DNA from: Bacillota bacterium
GTDB taxonomy: Bacteria; Bacillota; Clostridia; Lachnospirales; Lachnospiraceae
Direction of reading: 5' to 3'
DNA: 64,000 nucleotides
NCBI GenBank assembly: GCA_023437365.1
Contig: JAEZGK010000058.1
Coordinates: 124,001 to 188,000, forward strand
The notes beneath the pieces were generated by a model. That model made no database searches. It was not told where the DNA came from and saw only the letters and a list, made by a program, of their open reading frames with translations. The translations under genes and the position numbers were made by a program. Positions 1 to 8,358 of the stretch are shown piece by piece; positions within the stretch are counted from its first letter, which is position 1; each line of letters opens with the position of its first letter.

Positions 1-2030
1 ACCCGATTGTTAAGAACGGCAGTACAATCTACTGTATTGAAATCGGTGCACCGATCACAGATCCGGTCAGCGGCTATGTCTGTGGTTATGTCATAAGCAC
101 CATGAACACTGCATATTTTAGAAATTATTTAAGCTCCCTCAGAATTGGAGAAACAGGCTATTGTATGCTCTTGGACAAGGAAGGCAAAGCCATCTATCAT
201 CCGGACGCAGCTTATGTCGGTACCAATCTTCAATCCGAGAAGCTTTCCTCTCTCGTAACCGATTATAATAAGGGTCTCGCAGCCATCAACGGTTCCTTTG
301 AATATTACTTTGATCACACCAACCAACTTTACGGTTATACGATTCTTCCGGATTTAAATTGGGCACTGCTGTTAAAGCAGGATACTCATGAAATCAAATC
401 CATAACTACGATCATGCTGACCCTGCTGTTTTTGATATGCGCTATCCTGATGATTGTCATCATTGTTTTTGCCAATCTACTTGCAAGGAAAGTCTCCGGT
501 CCTATCATCGCTTTGCGTGATGCCATGAGAACGGCTTCGGATGGCAATTTAACGGTTCAATCCAATATAAAAAGCAACAATGAACTGGGAGAGCTTTCGA
601 AGAATTTCAATAAAATGCTGCACATCATAAAAACCAATTATGAGGATTTGGAGTCCATGCACGAAGAGCTTTTATCCAACGAGGAGCAGCTCAGATCCAA
701 CTACGATCATATCGAATTCCTGGCCTATCATGATACCCTGACGAACCTTCCGAACAAGCTCGCATTTCTCGATTATGTGAATGCAGTTTTATCCTCGTCA
801 CCCCAGAATTGCAGAAGACATTCAGTCTATTTTGTGGATTTGGATAATTTTAAGACTGTAAATGATACCCTTGGTCATGAATACGGTGATACCTTATTAA
901 TCAAGACCGCGCAGTTATTAACTACACTGCTTGACGGCAACGGCATGTTAGCCCGGGCAGGCGGTGATGAGTTTTTAATCTTCCGTGAGGATATCGGTGC
1001 CGCAGAGAATGCGGTTGAATTCGCTTCCCAGATTATAGAGACCTTCAAAAATCCGTTGGATTTGGACGGTGAAATCGTCTATATCTCTATGAGTATCGGT
1101 ATTTCTATCTATCCCGAGAATGGACTCTCCTCAAAGGCTTTAATCAAGAATTCAGATATCGCTATGTACAAATCGAAGGATACCGGAAAAAATAAGTTCA
1201 CCCTGTTCGATTCCACCATGGAAGAGGAGCTAAACCGTAATACTCTTGTGATCGAGGTGCTCAGAAGCGCCATTGATAATAATGACATCTACATACAGTA
1301 TCAGCCTCTGATGGAACTTGAAACAAATAATATTATTGGATATGAAGCCTTGATGAGAATCCGTAGCGAACGCATTGGTCATATCTCTCCAAAAGAATTC
1401 ATCCCGATTGCCGAGGAAAGCGGGTTAATCATCGAACTCAGCTCCTGGCTGATCAGAGAGGCCTGCAATTTTAATAAACAGCTTCTGGATTTAGGCTCCA
1501 AGCCTAGACCCGTTTCAGTCAATATCTCATCTATACAGATTAACAGACCCGGCTTTGTTACGACTCTTTCCGAAATATTGGAGGAGACCGGACTTCCGCC
1601 GGAATATCTCGAATTGGAAATTACAGAGAGCACCCTGGTGTCCTCCATCATGGATGCGACCATGCTGCTGAACAATCTGCAGCGGCTTGGAGTAAAGGTA
1701 TCACTGGATGATTTCGGTACTGGGTACTCTTCGCTGAATTATTTGACGCAAATGCCAATTGACACCTTAAAGATTGATAAATCCTTTATCGATAATATCT
1801 GTACCAATGAAAAGGATGTGCAGATTGCGGAAACCATCATCCAGCTTGCCCATAGCCTCGAAATTAAGGTAGTAGCTGAGGGTGTGGAGACTGAAGAACA
1901 GCTCTCGCTTCTGAAGGCAAGACGTTGTGATACCGTTCAGGGTTATATCTTCAGTCCTCCTCTTTATCCCTCCGAGCTTTTGGAGATATTAAAAGAGGAT
2001 GATTTAATCTCCCAATGCTCATTATTTTGA
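1..2030 (+). CDS. Membrane GGDEF-EAL cyclic-di-GMP signalling protein (5' end cut by window)
   Basis: The reading frame is open from the left edge: the codons before the first in-window ATG (102) encode more of an extracellular sensor, so the start lies outside the window. Counting from that ATG, residues 1-95 look like the distal half of a dCACHE sensor, 101-127 are a membrane helix and 128-180 a HAMP linker. A GGDEF domain follows with intact GGDEF at 287-291, then an EAL domain with EAL at 415-417, DDFGTGYS and the usual later Lys, Glu and Gln positions. Both the cyclase and phosphodiesterase motifs look intact, so the direction of activity cannot be read from sequence. An HD-GYP protein lies at 17.1 kb. 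The gene ends at a terminator shared with the convergent aldolase gene. Confidence 0.93.
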   Translation, partial: PIVKNGSTIYCIEIGAPITDPVSGYVCGYVISTMNTAYFRNYLSSLRIGETGYCMLLDKEGKAIYHPDAAYVGTNLQSEKLSSLVTDYNKGLAAINGSFEYYFDHTNQLYGYTILPDLNWALLLKQDTHEIKSITTIMLTLLFLICAILMIVIIVFANLLARKVSGPIIALRDAMRTASDGNLTVQSNIKSNNELGELSKNFNKMLHIIKTNYEDLESMHEELLSNEEQLRSNYDHIEFLAYHDTLTNLPNKLAFLDYVNAVLSSSPQNCRRHSVYFVDLDNFKTVNDTLGHEYGDTLLIKTAQLLTTLLDGNGMLARAGGDEFLIFREDIGAAENAVEFASQIIETFKNPLDLDGEIVYISMSIGISIYPENGLSSKALIKNSDIAMYKSKDTGKNKFTLFDSTMEEELNRNTLVIEVLRSAIDNNDIYIQYQPLMELETNNIIGYEALMRIRSERIGHISPKEFIPIAEESGLIIELSSWLIREACNFNKQLLDLGSKPRPVSVNISSIQINRPGFVTTLSEILEETGLPPEYLELEITESTLVSSIMDATMLLNNLQRLGVKVSLDDFGTGYSSLNYLTQMPIDTLKIDKSFIDNICTNEKDVQIAETIIQLAHSLEIKVVAEGVETEEQLSLLKARRCDTVQGYIFSPPLYPSELLEILKEDDLISQCSLF

Positions 2031-2080
2031 TCTAATGATAAAGTTATAGAAAGTTTTCTTTCGGAATATTTTCTACTAAA

Positions 2081-2108
2081 AAAGGAGGTGTAATAATACA
2101 CCTCCTTT
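2081..2108. terminator. Bidirectional terminator between convergent genes
   Basis: A perfect 12-bp stem (2081-2092 with 2097-2108) with an ATAA loop lies between the convergent GGDEF-EAL and aldolase genes. An A-run precedes it and T-rich sequence follows, so it can work on both strands. Confidence 0.85.
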
Positions 2109-2133
2109 GCTTATACCATATTTAGATTAAATA

Positions 2134-3072
2134 TTATAATGCAGCGCCGTCACAGCCAAGTACATTAACGATCTTATGCTTAACAAGAGTTTTGATGTTA
2201 TTTCTTGCAGGGGTAAGGTACTGTCTGGGATCGAAGTGACTCGGGTTGCTATACAGATATTCTCTGATACCTGCGGTAAATGCAAGTCTTAAGTCAGAGT
2301 CGATATTAATCTTACAAACAGCCATCTTTGCAGCTTGTCTTAACATATCCTCAGGAATACCGATCGCATCGTCCATCTTTCCGCCGAACTTCTTAATGAT
2401 CTCTACATATTCCTGTGATACGCTGGAAGCTCCATGTAATACGATCGGGAAGTTAGGAAGTCTCTTCGCTACTTCCTCTAATATATCAAAACGAAGCTGA
2501 GGCTTCTGGCCGGGCTTGAATTTGAAAGCACCATGGCTGGTACCGATAGCGATTGCCAAGGAATCAACGCCGGTACGGGTAACAAATTCTTCCACTTCTT
2601 CAGGTCTGGTATAGGATGCGTCTTCAGCCTTTACATTAACATCATCCTCAATACCTGCTAATTTGCCTAACTCACCTTCAACTACTGCTCCATGAGCATG
2701 AGCATATTCAACAACCTTCTTGGTTAAAGCGATATTGTCCTCGAAGCTGTGCTTGGAACCATCAATCATAACAGAGGAGAAGCCGCCGTCGATACAAGCT
2801 TTACAGATTTCGAAGTCATCACCATGATCCAAGTGAAGAGCAATCGGAAGATCGGTATCTTCTAAAGCTGCCTCAACTAATTTAACAAGATAAGCATGCT
2901 TTGCATACTTTCTTGCTCCTGCTGAAACCTGTAATATTATCGGTGCATTTAATTCCTTTGCTGCTTCCGTAATACCCTGTACAATCTCCATATTATTTAC
3001 GTTAAAAGCACCAATTGCATAACCGCCGGCATATGCCTTCTGAAACATTTCTTTCGTTGTAACTAATGCCAT
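2134..3072 (-). CDS. fba: Class II fructose-bisphosphate aldolase
   Basis: This is the zinc-dependent glycolytic aldolase that splits fructose 1,6-bisphosphate into DHAP and glyceraldehyde 3-phosphate. The N-terminus MALVTTKEMFQKAY and the zinc-site segment LHLDHGDDFEICKACIDGGF are typical, as are the later HGASS and INIDSD segments. The 312-residue length fits the family. An upstream in-frame ATG would add 16 residues; the chosen start follows a GGAAAGGATT ribosome site and matches the usual N-terminus. A TATAAT box on the minus strand at 3123-3128 probably belongs to its promoter. It is transcribed alone, divergent from the thioesterase gene. Confidence 0.96.
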   Translation of the reverse strand: MALVTTKEMFQKAYAGGYAIGAFNVNNMEIVQGITEAAKELNAPIILQVSAGARKYAKHAYLVKLVEAALEDTDLPIALHLDHGDDFEICKACIDGGFSSVMIDGSKHSFEDNIALTKKVVEYAHAHGAVVEGELGKLAGIEDDVNVKAEDASYTRPEEVEEFVTRTGVDSLAIAIGTSHGAFKFKPGQKPQLRFDILEEVAKRLPNFPIVLHGASSVSQEYVEIIKKFGGKMDDAIGIPEDMLRQAAKMAVCKINIDSDLRLAFTAGIREYLYSNPSHFDPRQYLTPARNNIKTLVKHKIVNVLGCDGAAL

Positions 3073-3235
3073 AATCCTACCAATCCTTTCCATATCTATA
3101 AATATTTTGCAATGCTGCATTTATTATACCATAAAATTAATTATTGAAAAGTTTTTTTGAATTTTTTTTCAAAAAGGTTTACAATAGTATATACCAATGG
3201 TTCGATATCAATACTTTCGAAGAAACGGAGGAACT

Positions 3236-3706
3236 ATGGAGCCCAAACGTGTCTCAGATTCAGTTACAGAACAGGTGCAGATCATTATGCCCTCACATAT
3301 CAACGGTACTGACCGTCTTTTCGGTGGTCAATTGGTGGAATGGATTGATGTGGTCGCGGGTGTGGTAGCACGCCGACACTGCGGACATAATATCACGACA
3401 GCCGCAATCGATAACCTCCAGTTTAAAGCAGGTGCCTTTATCAATAATACACTGGTTTTAATCGGCAGAATCACTTACGTAGGAACTACTTCCATGGAGG
3501 TAAGGGTTGATACCTATGTGGAAGATTTATCAGGTACCCGGAAGGTAGTCAACCGTGCCTACCTGGTTATGGTCGCGCTCGATGAGGAAGGACAGCCTAT
3601 CGAAGTGCCGAGACTGGTACTTGAGACAGAATCAGAGCGTGCGGAATGGGAAGCCGGAAAGAAAAGACATTCACTTCGGGCTAAAAGACGAAAAGAAGGC
3701 TATTAA
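3236..3706 (+). CDS. Acyl-CoA thioesterase, hotdog fold (YkhA/YciA type)
   Basis: A predicted cytosolic acyl-CoA hydrolase of 156 residues. The segment MPSHINGTDRLFGGQLVEWID followed by a conserved central strand region (AIDNLQFKAGAFINNTLVLIG) is typical of single-hotdog thioesterases. The start is set by ACGGAGGAACT just upstream, although the frame opens 13 codons earlier. The basic tail (KKRHSLRAKRRKEGY) is unremarkable for the family. Substrate chain length cannot be predicted. It stands alone, convergent with the SDR gene 12 bp away. Confidence 0.88.
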   Translation: MEPKRVSDSVTEQVQIIMPSHINGTDRLFGGQLVEWIDVVAGVVARRHCGHNITTAAIDNLQFKAGAFINNTLVLIGRITYVGTTSMEVRVDTYVEDLSGTRKVVNRAYLVMVALDEEGQPIEVPRLVLETESERAEWEAGKKRHSLRAKRRKEGY

Positions 3707-3718
3707 ATGCCACAAATC

Positions 3719-4456
3719 CTATTCTGTCATTTCCTGTGCTTTTTTGACCGCTTCCTCCAGGGTCATGCCTACATAGGATTGTGCTGAAAAAAACCTTCCA
3801 CTCCTTTTATCTTCTACGAAAGCTCCCACAGCGATACCGGGAATGCAGCTTTTTACATCATTCGGTGCATGGGGTCCTCCGAGATCCGTCCTGCACCAAC
3901 CCGGATCGGCCAGGTTGATCATAACATTGGTACCTTCCAGCTTAGAGCCTAGGTCCTTTGTGAACTTATCCAGGGCCGCCTTACTTGCGGAATAGCCTGC
4001 CTGTTCCGGCTCATTTCTGATCCCGCTGGTCGTATTGATCACTCTGCCGAAGCCTTTATCCATCATCTTCGGAATGAGGCGGTAACAAATCATTGCCGGA
4101 GCAATGGTATTAATCATGAAGCTCTGGGTAAAATCCTCCACCGGGGTCCTAAAATAGTCAGTCCGATATGCGACCTGTACGCCCGCATCATTAAACAGGA
4201 TATCAATATGGGTCTTATGCTCCTCAATTTCGTCCAGCATCCTGTTTACCGCGTTGATGTCAGAGAGCTCCGCCTGAACGGCATAGGCCTCTACACCAAG
4301 TGCCGTAACCTCCTCGAGAACTCTTTCCGTATGTGATATGCTCCTTGAATGAAGGACCAGATTGCAGCCCTGCTCAGCCATAAACACCGCGATTTCATAG
4401 CCTACGCCTCTGCTTGCTCCGGTTATCAGAGCCCATTTTCCTTTTACATTCATCAT
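3719..4456 (-). CDS. Short-chain dehydrogenase/reductase (SDR)
   Basis: A classical NAD(P)-dependent SDR of 245 residues. The N-terminus carries the Rossmann motif TGASRGVG, then FNDAGV, a catalytic Ser in NTTSG and YSASK with the Tyr-Lys pair. All catalytic positions are present, so it should be active, but the substrate is unknown. AGGAGG lies eight bases before the first of two adjacent ATG codons, which favours that start. There is no operon partner; the next gene upstream on the other strand is the AspRS2 leader. Confidence 0.88.
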   Translation of the reverse strand: MMNVKGKWALITGASRGVGYEIAVFMAEQGCNLVLHSRSISHTERVLEEVTALGVEAYAVQAELSDINAVNRMLDEIEEHKTHIDILFNDAGVQVAYRTDYFRTPVEDFTQSFMINTIAPAMICYRLIPKMMDKGFGRVINTTSGIRNEPEQAGYSASKAALDKFTKDLGSKLEGTNVMINLADPGWCRTDLGGPHAPNDVKSCIPGIAVGAFVEDKRSGRFFSAQSYVGMTLEEAVKKAQEMTE

Positions 4457-4560
4457 GTTTCTAACCTCCTAAGATATTATTCTCAATTCCTGCTCATGTT
4501 ATTTGTGGATTCGATCTATCAGTCAGTTCATGTTCATGGTTATAACCAAGAAAACACCTG

Positions 4561-4663
4561 TTAACAATCTATATCCTTCATCAAAGTTAACAATCATTAA
4601 CAATCTATATGCTTCATCAGAGTTAACAATCATTAACAATCTATATGCTTCATCTGTGTTGAC
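4561..4663 (+). repeat. 36-bp tandem repeat, 2.8 copies, ending in a promoter
   Basis: Two full copies (4561-4596, 4597-4632) and a partial third start TTAACAATCTATAT and contain a second TTAACA. In the third copy the second TTAACA has become TTGACT, which is the -35 box of the leader promoter. Confidence 0.85.
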
Positions 4664-4687
4664 TTTTCAAATGATCTGTGATATTCT
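4659..4687 (+). promoter_or_regulatory. Promoter of the AspRS2 leader
   Basis: TTGACT (4659-4664), a 17-bp spacer and TATTCT (4682-4687) make a good sigma-A promoter. Transcription should begin near 4694 and gives a leader of about 235 nt before the synthetase start codon. Confidence 0.75.
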
Positions 4688-4717
4688 GGATAAAATTTCA
4701 GAAAGCAGGTATCATCA

Positions 4718-4774
4718 ATGAAAGCAGTCAGCCACTTTGCTCTGAATAGGGACGACGATCGGCGGCGCTTGTAG
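4718..4774 (+). CDS. Putative 18-residue leader peptide with three consecutive Asp codons
   Basis: The short frame encodes MKAVSHFALNRDDDRRRL, preceded by GCAGGT eight bases before the ATG. It contains AAT, then GAC GAC GAT, then CGG CGG CGC just before its stop. It sits between a clear promoter and an intrinsic terminator in the leader of an aspartate-specific tRNA ligase gene. The end of the frame (4765-4771) can pair with 4795-4801, which overlaps the loop of the next hairpin. This is the arrangement expected for ribosome-mediated attenuation. That it is translated, and that Asp supply is what it senses, is inference; the codon run could also be a by-product of a GC-rich stem. Confidence 0.5.
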   Translation: MKAVSHFALNRDDDRRRL

Positions 4775-4788
4775 CTATGATTTATTCG

Positions 4789-4818
4789 TAGGTGCAAGCG
4801 CTTAACGTGTTGCGCCTA
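4789..4818 (+). promoter_or_regulatory. Leader stem-loop competing with two other pairings
   Basis: TAGGTGCAA (4789-4797) pairs with TTGCGCCTA (4810-4818) with one G-U. This stem excludes pairing of 4765-4771 with 4795-4801. Just downstream, ATGTGG (4818-4823) can pair with CCACAT (4845-4850), which would occupy the left arm of the terminator. Three mutually exclusive structures are therefore visible. Confidence 0.55.
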
Positions 4819-4842
4819 TGTGGATGATATATCGAATTGATT

Positions 4843-4894
4843 AACCACATCGGTAGGATTCTATGAAGCTTCCTCATACCGGGGTGGTTTTTTT
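4843..4894 (+). terminator. Intrinsic terminator inside the AspRS2 leader
   Basis: AACCAC..CGGTA (4843-4855) pairs with TACCG..GTGGTT (4877-4889), enclosing a smaller stem, and is followed by seven T's ending at 4894. It lies before the synthetase ribosome site, so read-through should control expression. Confidence 0.75.
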
Positions 4895-4928
4895 GTACCT
4901 GTTTTTAGAAAAAGAAAGGAGCAAATTT

Positions 4929-6254
4929 ATGCATGAATTAAGCGGATGGATCGAACAAAAATCTATTGAACCCGAAACACTTGTGTCACACCTTGGAGAA
5001 ATCGTGAGAATCCATGGTTCCGTGTACAAAATCAGATTGATGAGCGGATTTTCCTTTGTCATACTGAGAACCCGGAGAAGTATGGTCCAATGTATCCACA
5101 ATCCCAAACTCTGTAGTTATCCTATCGAAGAACTGATGGAGGAATCCTGTGTCATCCTTACCGGTGAAGTCGTAGCTGAAGATCGATCCACTGTAGGATA
5201 TGAGCTTCATCTCACAGAAATCGAGGTATTATCCACACCTAGCGAAAAAACACCTGTAGTAATCAACAATAAGCGACTGGATACATCACTTGAAACACTT
5301 CTGGATTACCGTCCCATTACTCTTCGTAACGAAAAGGAACGGGCAGTTTTTCGAATACAGGAGGGTTTAAGCCGTGGTTTCCGGGATTTCCTTACCAAGC
5401 AGGGCTTTACGGAGATCCATTCTCCCAAGATTGTCTATGCAGGGGCAGAAGGCGGAGCCAATATCTTCCGACTGGATTATTTCGGTCGGGAAGCATTTCT
5501 CGCCCAAAGTCCCCAGACCTATAAGCAAATGATGGTTGGAGTATACGAAAGAGTTTACGAAATCGCACCTGTATTCCGCGCTGAGAAGCACGATACCTCA
5601 AGACACTTAAACGAATATACCAGTGTGGACTTTGAGATGGGCTTTATCGAAAGCTTTCACGATATCATGCAGATGGAAACTGCCCTGCTGAAGCACAGCC
5701 TTGCTTTTTTGAAGGAAGCTTATTCGTATGAATTAGAGCTTCTTCAGGTAAAGCTTCCGGTTATTGACTCCATTCCGTCCATACCCTTTTTCGAGGCAAA
5801 GGAACTAATCGCAAGGGAATATCATAGGGAGATCAAGGATATGGATGACTTTGAACCCGAAGAAGAAAAGCTGCTTTATGAAGTGATAAAGAAGCAGACC
5901 GGCAGTGAATTCGTATTCGTAACCCATTATCCGTCAAAAAAGCGTCCCTTTTATGCCAAGGAAGATCCGGCTCACACAGAAGTCACCCTTAGCTTTGATC
6001 TTATCTTCCGGGGTCTCGAGATTACGACAGGAGGACAGCGAATCCATAATTATCAGGAACAGGTTGAAAAAATGCTTAAACGGGGTATGAATCCACAGGA
6101 TTTCGAAAGCTATCTGATGATTCACCGATACGGAATGCCGCCGCACGGAGGACTTGGTCTCGGACTGGAGCGCTTTACATCCCGTCTGTTGGAGCAGAAC
6201 AATGTCAGATATTCCTGTATGTTCCCTCGTGATATCAATCGACTGGTACCATAA
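4929..6254 (+). CDS. aspS2: Aspartate--tRNA(Asn) ligase, archaeal-type AspRS2
   Basis: A class II aminoacyl-tRNA synthetase of 441 residues: an N-terminal OB-fold anticodon domain (about 1-115) and a catalytic core. Motif 2 is in FRAEKHDTSRHLNEYTSVDF and motif 3 in GLGLGLERF. The GAEGGANIFRLDYFGREAFL segment marks the archaeal-type, often non-discriminating AspRS group rather than bacterial AspS. Family knowledge suggests it forms Asp-tRNA(Asn) for amidation by GatCAB, but no gat genes are in the window. The start is set by AAAGGAG at 4915-4920; an earlier in-frame ATG (4863) lies inside the leader terminator and is rejected. It probably depends on leader read-through. Confidence 0.9.
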   Translation: MHELSGWIEQKSIEPETLVSHLGEIVRIHGSVYKIRLMSGFSFVILRTRRSMVQCIHNPKLCSYPIEELMEESCVILTGEVVAEDRSTVGYELHLTEIEVLSTPSEKTPVVINNKRLDTSLETLLDYRPITLRNEKERAVFRIQEGLSRGFRDFLTKQGFTEIHSPKIVYAGAEGGANIFRLDYFGREAFLAQSPQTYKQMMVGVYERVYEIAPVFRAEKHDTSRHLNEYTSVDFEMGFIESFHDIMQMETALLKHSLAFLKEAYSYELELLQVKLPVIDSIPSIPFFEAKELIAREYHREIKDMDDFEPEEEKLLYEVIKKQTGSEFVFVTHYPSKKRPFYAKEDPAHTEVTLSFDLIFRGLEITTGGQRIHNYQEQVEKMLKRGMNPQDFESYLMIHRYGMPPHGGLGLGLERFTSRLLEQNNVRYSCMFPRDINRLVP

Positions 6255-6260
6255 TAAATA

Positions 6261-6324
6261 ATTGCAGGGGCACCTACGTTCTTTCGAAAGAAAGCTTCGA
6301 ATGAGCGACGGCTGCTCCTGCAAT
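6261..6324. terminator. Long hairpin after AspRS2
   Basis: ATTGCAGG (6261-6268) pairs with CCTGCAAT (6317-6324), with further imperfect pairing inside. There is no clear T-run, so it is a weak terminator candidate between convergent genes. Confidence 0.5.
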
Positions 6325-6349
6325 GAATAGCTATCATATTTCTCTTTAC

Positions 6350-6712
6350 CTATGATTTAAAATTATCCAGCTGTTCTTTTCTGTGCTCCTGCTTCTCCTT
6401 GGCATGATCAAAGGCTTCCTGATCCATATGATCCGCATTGTGATTCAGATACCCTTCCGTGTACAAGAAGCGCTTCTCTGTATTCTCCCGGTAATCATTA
6501 CTGATGTTTTCACCATAGGCAATCTTATCCTTCAGATGGTCTATCTCCTTTTGCCTTTCCTGCTGAAGTTCCTTCACATGCTCAATATTTGCTTTGGAAT
6601 GTGAGATATCTGCATGTTCCTCCAGATGTCTTTCCGTACGTGTCTGTTTTTCCACCAAATTCTCCATATGCTCCAGCCGACGTTCATTTTCACAGCCTTG
6701 CTTGTTATTCAT
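6350..6712 (-). CDS. Small hydrophilic helical protein, possibly Tlp-like
   Basis: About 120 residues, strongly charged, rich in His, Glu and Lys, with no membrane segment. The predicted coiled-coil pattern (EHVKELQQERQKEIDHLKD) and the tail EKQEHRKEQLDNF vaguely resemble small acid-soluble spore protein Tlp, which has VEKLQ and NERRKE motifs. The likeness is weak and Tlp is usually shorter. The start is chosen at the ATG nine bases after GGAAAGGCGG; upstream in-frame ATGs would add 3 or 22 residues. It could equally be an unrelated hypothetical protein. Confidence 0.5.
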   Translation of the reverse strand: MNNKQGCENERRLEHMENLVEKQTRTERHLEEHADISHSKANIEHVKELQQERQKEIDHLKDKIAYGENISNDYRENTEKRFLYTEGYLNHNADHMDQEAFDHAKEKQEHRKEQLDNFKS

Positions 6713-6902
6713 CAAAATCATCCGCCTTTCCTTATGCTCTGAACTGACAAATAGTTGCTTCCGTATTATCTGTTCCAACTCTATTTTCTCCGAAGTATGG
6801 AAAGGCTATGCGTAGGAAAATGAACCATGGATCAGAAGACCATTTTGACATAATGATGATTAATTTTATAAATGGCGTCAAAAAGTATTTTGCAGTATTA
6901 AC

Positions 6903-7140
6903 AATGTCAAAAGGTGTTTTAATCTACATTCTTTTTATAATAATGTCAGAAGGTGCTTCGTGCTGTGCTGCATTCTTTTTATTAAAAAACAAAAGGTGCT
7001 TCGCGCTGTGCTACATTCTTTCTATTAAAAAACAAAAGGTGCTTCGCGCTGTGCTGCATTCTTTCTATTAAAAAGCAAAAGGTGCTTCGCACTGCTCTAC
7101 ATTCTTATATTCAAGTGTCAAAAGGTGCTTCGCACTGCTC
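6903..7140 (+). repeat. Degenerate 43-46-bp direct repeats
   Basis: About five copies carry the core CAAAAGGTGCTTCGC, then CTGTGCT or CTGCTCT, ATTCTTTCTATT and an A-run. The first copy is the most diverged. The last copy merges into the left arm of the following inverted repeat. Each unit holds a mini-hairpin, GTGC-TTCG-CAC/CGC. Confidence 0.8.
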
Positions 7141-7222
7141 TGAATACGATACCTTCCTAATGCAAGCGAGCTTGCTTAGTAAGGTATCATATTCAGGCAC
7201 CTGCGGTGCTTTTGACACTTGA
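7111..7222. repeat. 112-bp inverted repeat (cruciform or long RNA hairpin)
   Basis: TCAAGTGTCAAAAG (7111-7124) pairs with 7209-7222, TGAATACGATACCTT (7141-7155) with 7181-7195 with one wobble, and GCAAG/CTTGC forms the tip. It lies downstream of the minus-strand glycosylase gene and may help end its transcript. Confidence 0.8.
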
Positions 7223-7363
7223 TCTTTATTGTGTACTTTCTTCTATACGTATCATTCTATATTATTTTCTACTGATTACCTCTTATTATAAGTATTATTA
7301 TAAGTATTTTTTAAATATTATCTTAAGCATTATTTTTAGACACTTTTTTACATTATATTTGCA

Positions 7364-8185
7364 TCATCTCTTGTCCCTGCTTCTCATGTAATAAAACATA
7401 TATTGCTGAACTATTCCCATCTTTCCTTCAAATAGTTCCTGGCAAAACTGGTCCTGATAAATTTCGGAAAGAATTCGTTTCACCCAGACATCGACCGGAA
7501 ATACTTCGATCTGATGTAAACCGTATAAGCAGATACAGTTTGCCACCTTTTCTCCTATTCCATGGATACTCAGGAGTGCTTTCTTCGCTTCCTCATAACT
7601 GCAGCTTTTGATTTTATCAAGATCCAGCTGCCCCTCAGTGACTGCTCTGGCTGCACTCAGGATATATGCATCCCGATATCCAACGGACATGGTCCGAAGC
7701 TCTTCCGTGCAGGCTGCAGCCAAGGCTTCCGGTGTAGGAAAGGAATGATATGTGATGTCGGCCTCGGCGCAATAATGCACTTCACCATAACGGCGGCAGA
7801 TGTTCTCTATGGCATTCTTAATCGCCGGTATATTTTTATTCTGTGAAATGATAAAGCTGATCATGATTTCAAATAAATCCTGTCTTAGTATCCGGATTCC
7901 CCGACCATAGGCGACAGCCTCCTTTAGAAATCCATCATTTCCTTCTTCTATACAGTCTATCACCTGTCCATAATCATAATTCAGATCAAAGTAATTTCTC
8001 CAGAGCTCTTCATACTCCCGCTCGGTGCAGCTTAACTCCACCAGCTCCTCAGCCTTCTGTTCGAGAAGCAGACAGCGACCAAGGGCTATCAATGCATACC
8101 TGTTCTCTCCGATGGGGTTCAGGCGAAAGCATTGGCCAGATTCCGCAATCTGCTTTATGTTAAAATTCTTGTTTTGTATCAGCAT
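7364..8185 (-). CDS. 8-oxoguanine DNA glycosylase (OGG/HhH-GPD family)
   Basis: A base-excision repair enzyme of 273 residues that removes 8-oxoguanine and cuts the strand by beta-elimination. The N-terminal region (about 1-105) matches the OGG N domain, with QCFRL typical of it. The helix-hairpin-helix SIHGIGEKVANC places the Schiff-base Lys at 213, and FPVDVW places the catalytic Asp at 232; both are present. AGAGG precedes the start. It is a single gene, unlike the housekeeping mutM/mutY types, and its 3' side runs into the repeat-rich gap. Substrate assignment rests on family resemblance only. Confidence 0.9.
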   Translation of the reverse strand: MLIQNKNFNIKQIAESGQCFRLNPIGENRYALIALGRCLLLEQKAEELVELSCTEREYEELWRNYFDLNYDYGQVIDCIEEGNDGFLKEAVAYGRGIRILRQDLFEIMISFIISQNKNIPAIKNAIENICRRYGEVHYCAEADITYHSFPTPEALAAACTEELRTMSVGYRDAYILSAARAVTEGQLDLDKIKSCSYEEAKKALLSIHGIGEKVANCICLYGLHQIEVFPVDVWVKRILSEIYQDQFCQELFEGKMGIVQQYMFYYMRSRDKR

Positions 8186-8358
8186 ACCTAATCCTCTCTT
8201 ATCATAGTTAAGTCCTATCCCAAATTATAGCCCAGCATAATCTTTTCAGCAAGTACATAGGGGTTGTTGCAAATTATCTCCATATGAGCTATACTGTGCA
8301 ATAAATCGGTCCCATGAAAACCGGGTCTTCTATAATCAACTTACGGAGGTATGATACC

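Larger units (their letters stand above)
6713..7363. other. 650-bp gap with repeats and a long cruciform
   Basis: No convincing gene is present. The gap holds a degenerate 43-46-bp direct repeat array (about 6903-7140), a 112-bp inverted repeat (7111-7222) and AT-rich sequence. An 87-codon plus-strand frame at 6808 is only the translation of the repeats. Confidence 0.7.

Noticed and set aside
4694..4928. T-box riboswitch upstream of AspRS2
   Set aside because: No AGGGTGGNACCGCG T-box sequence or UGGN antiterminator bulge could be found in the leader; the TGG before the T-run belongs to the terminator stem.
4863..4928. Earlier in-frame start for AspRS2 at 4863
   Set aside because: That ATG lies inside the leader terminator and has no ribosome site; AAAGGAG at 4915 fits the ATG at 4929.
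6808..7071. 87-codon plus-strand ORF
   Set aside because: It is just the translation of the direct-repeat array, with no ribosome site and no protein-like pattern.
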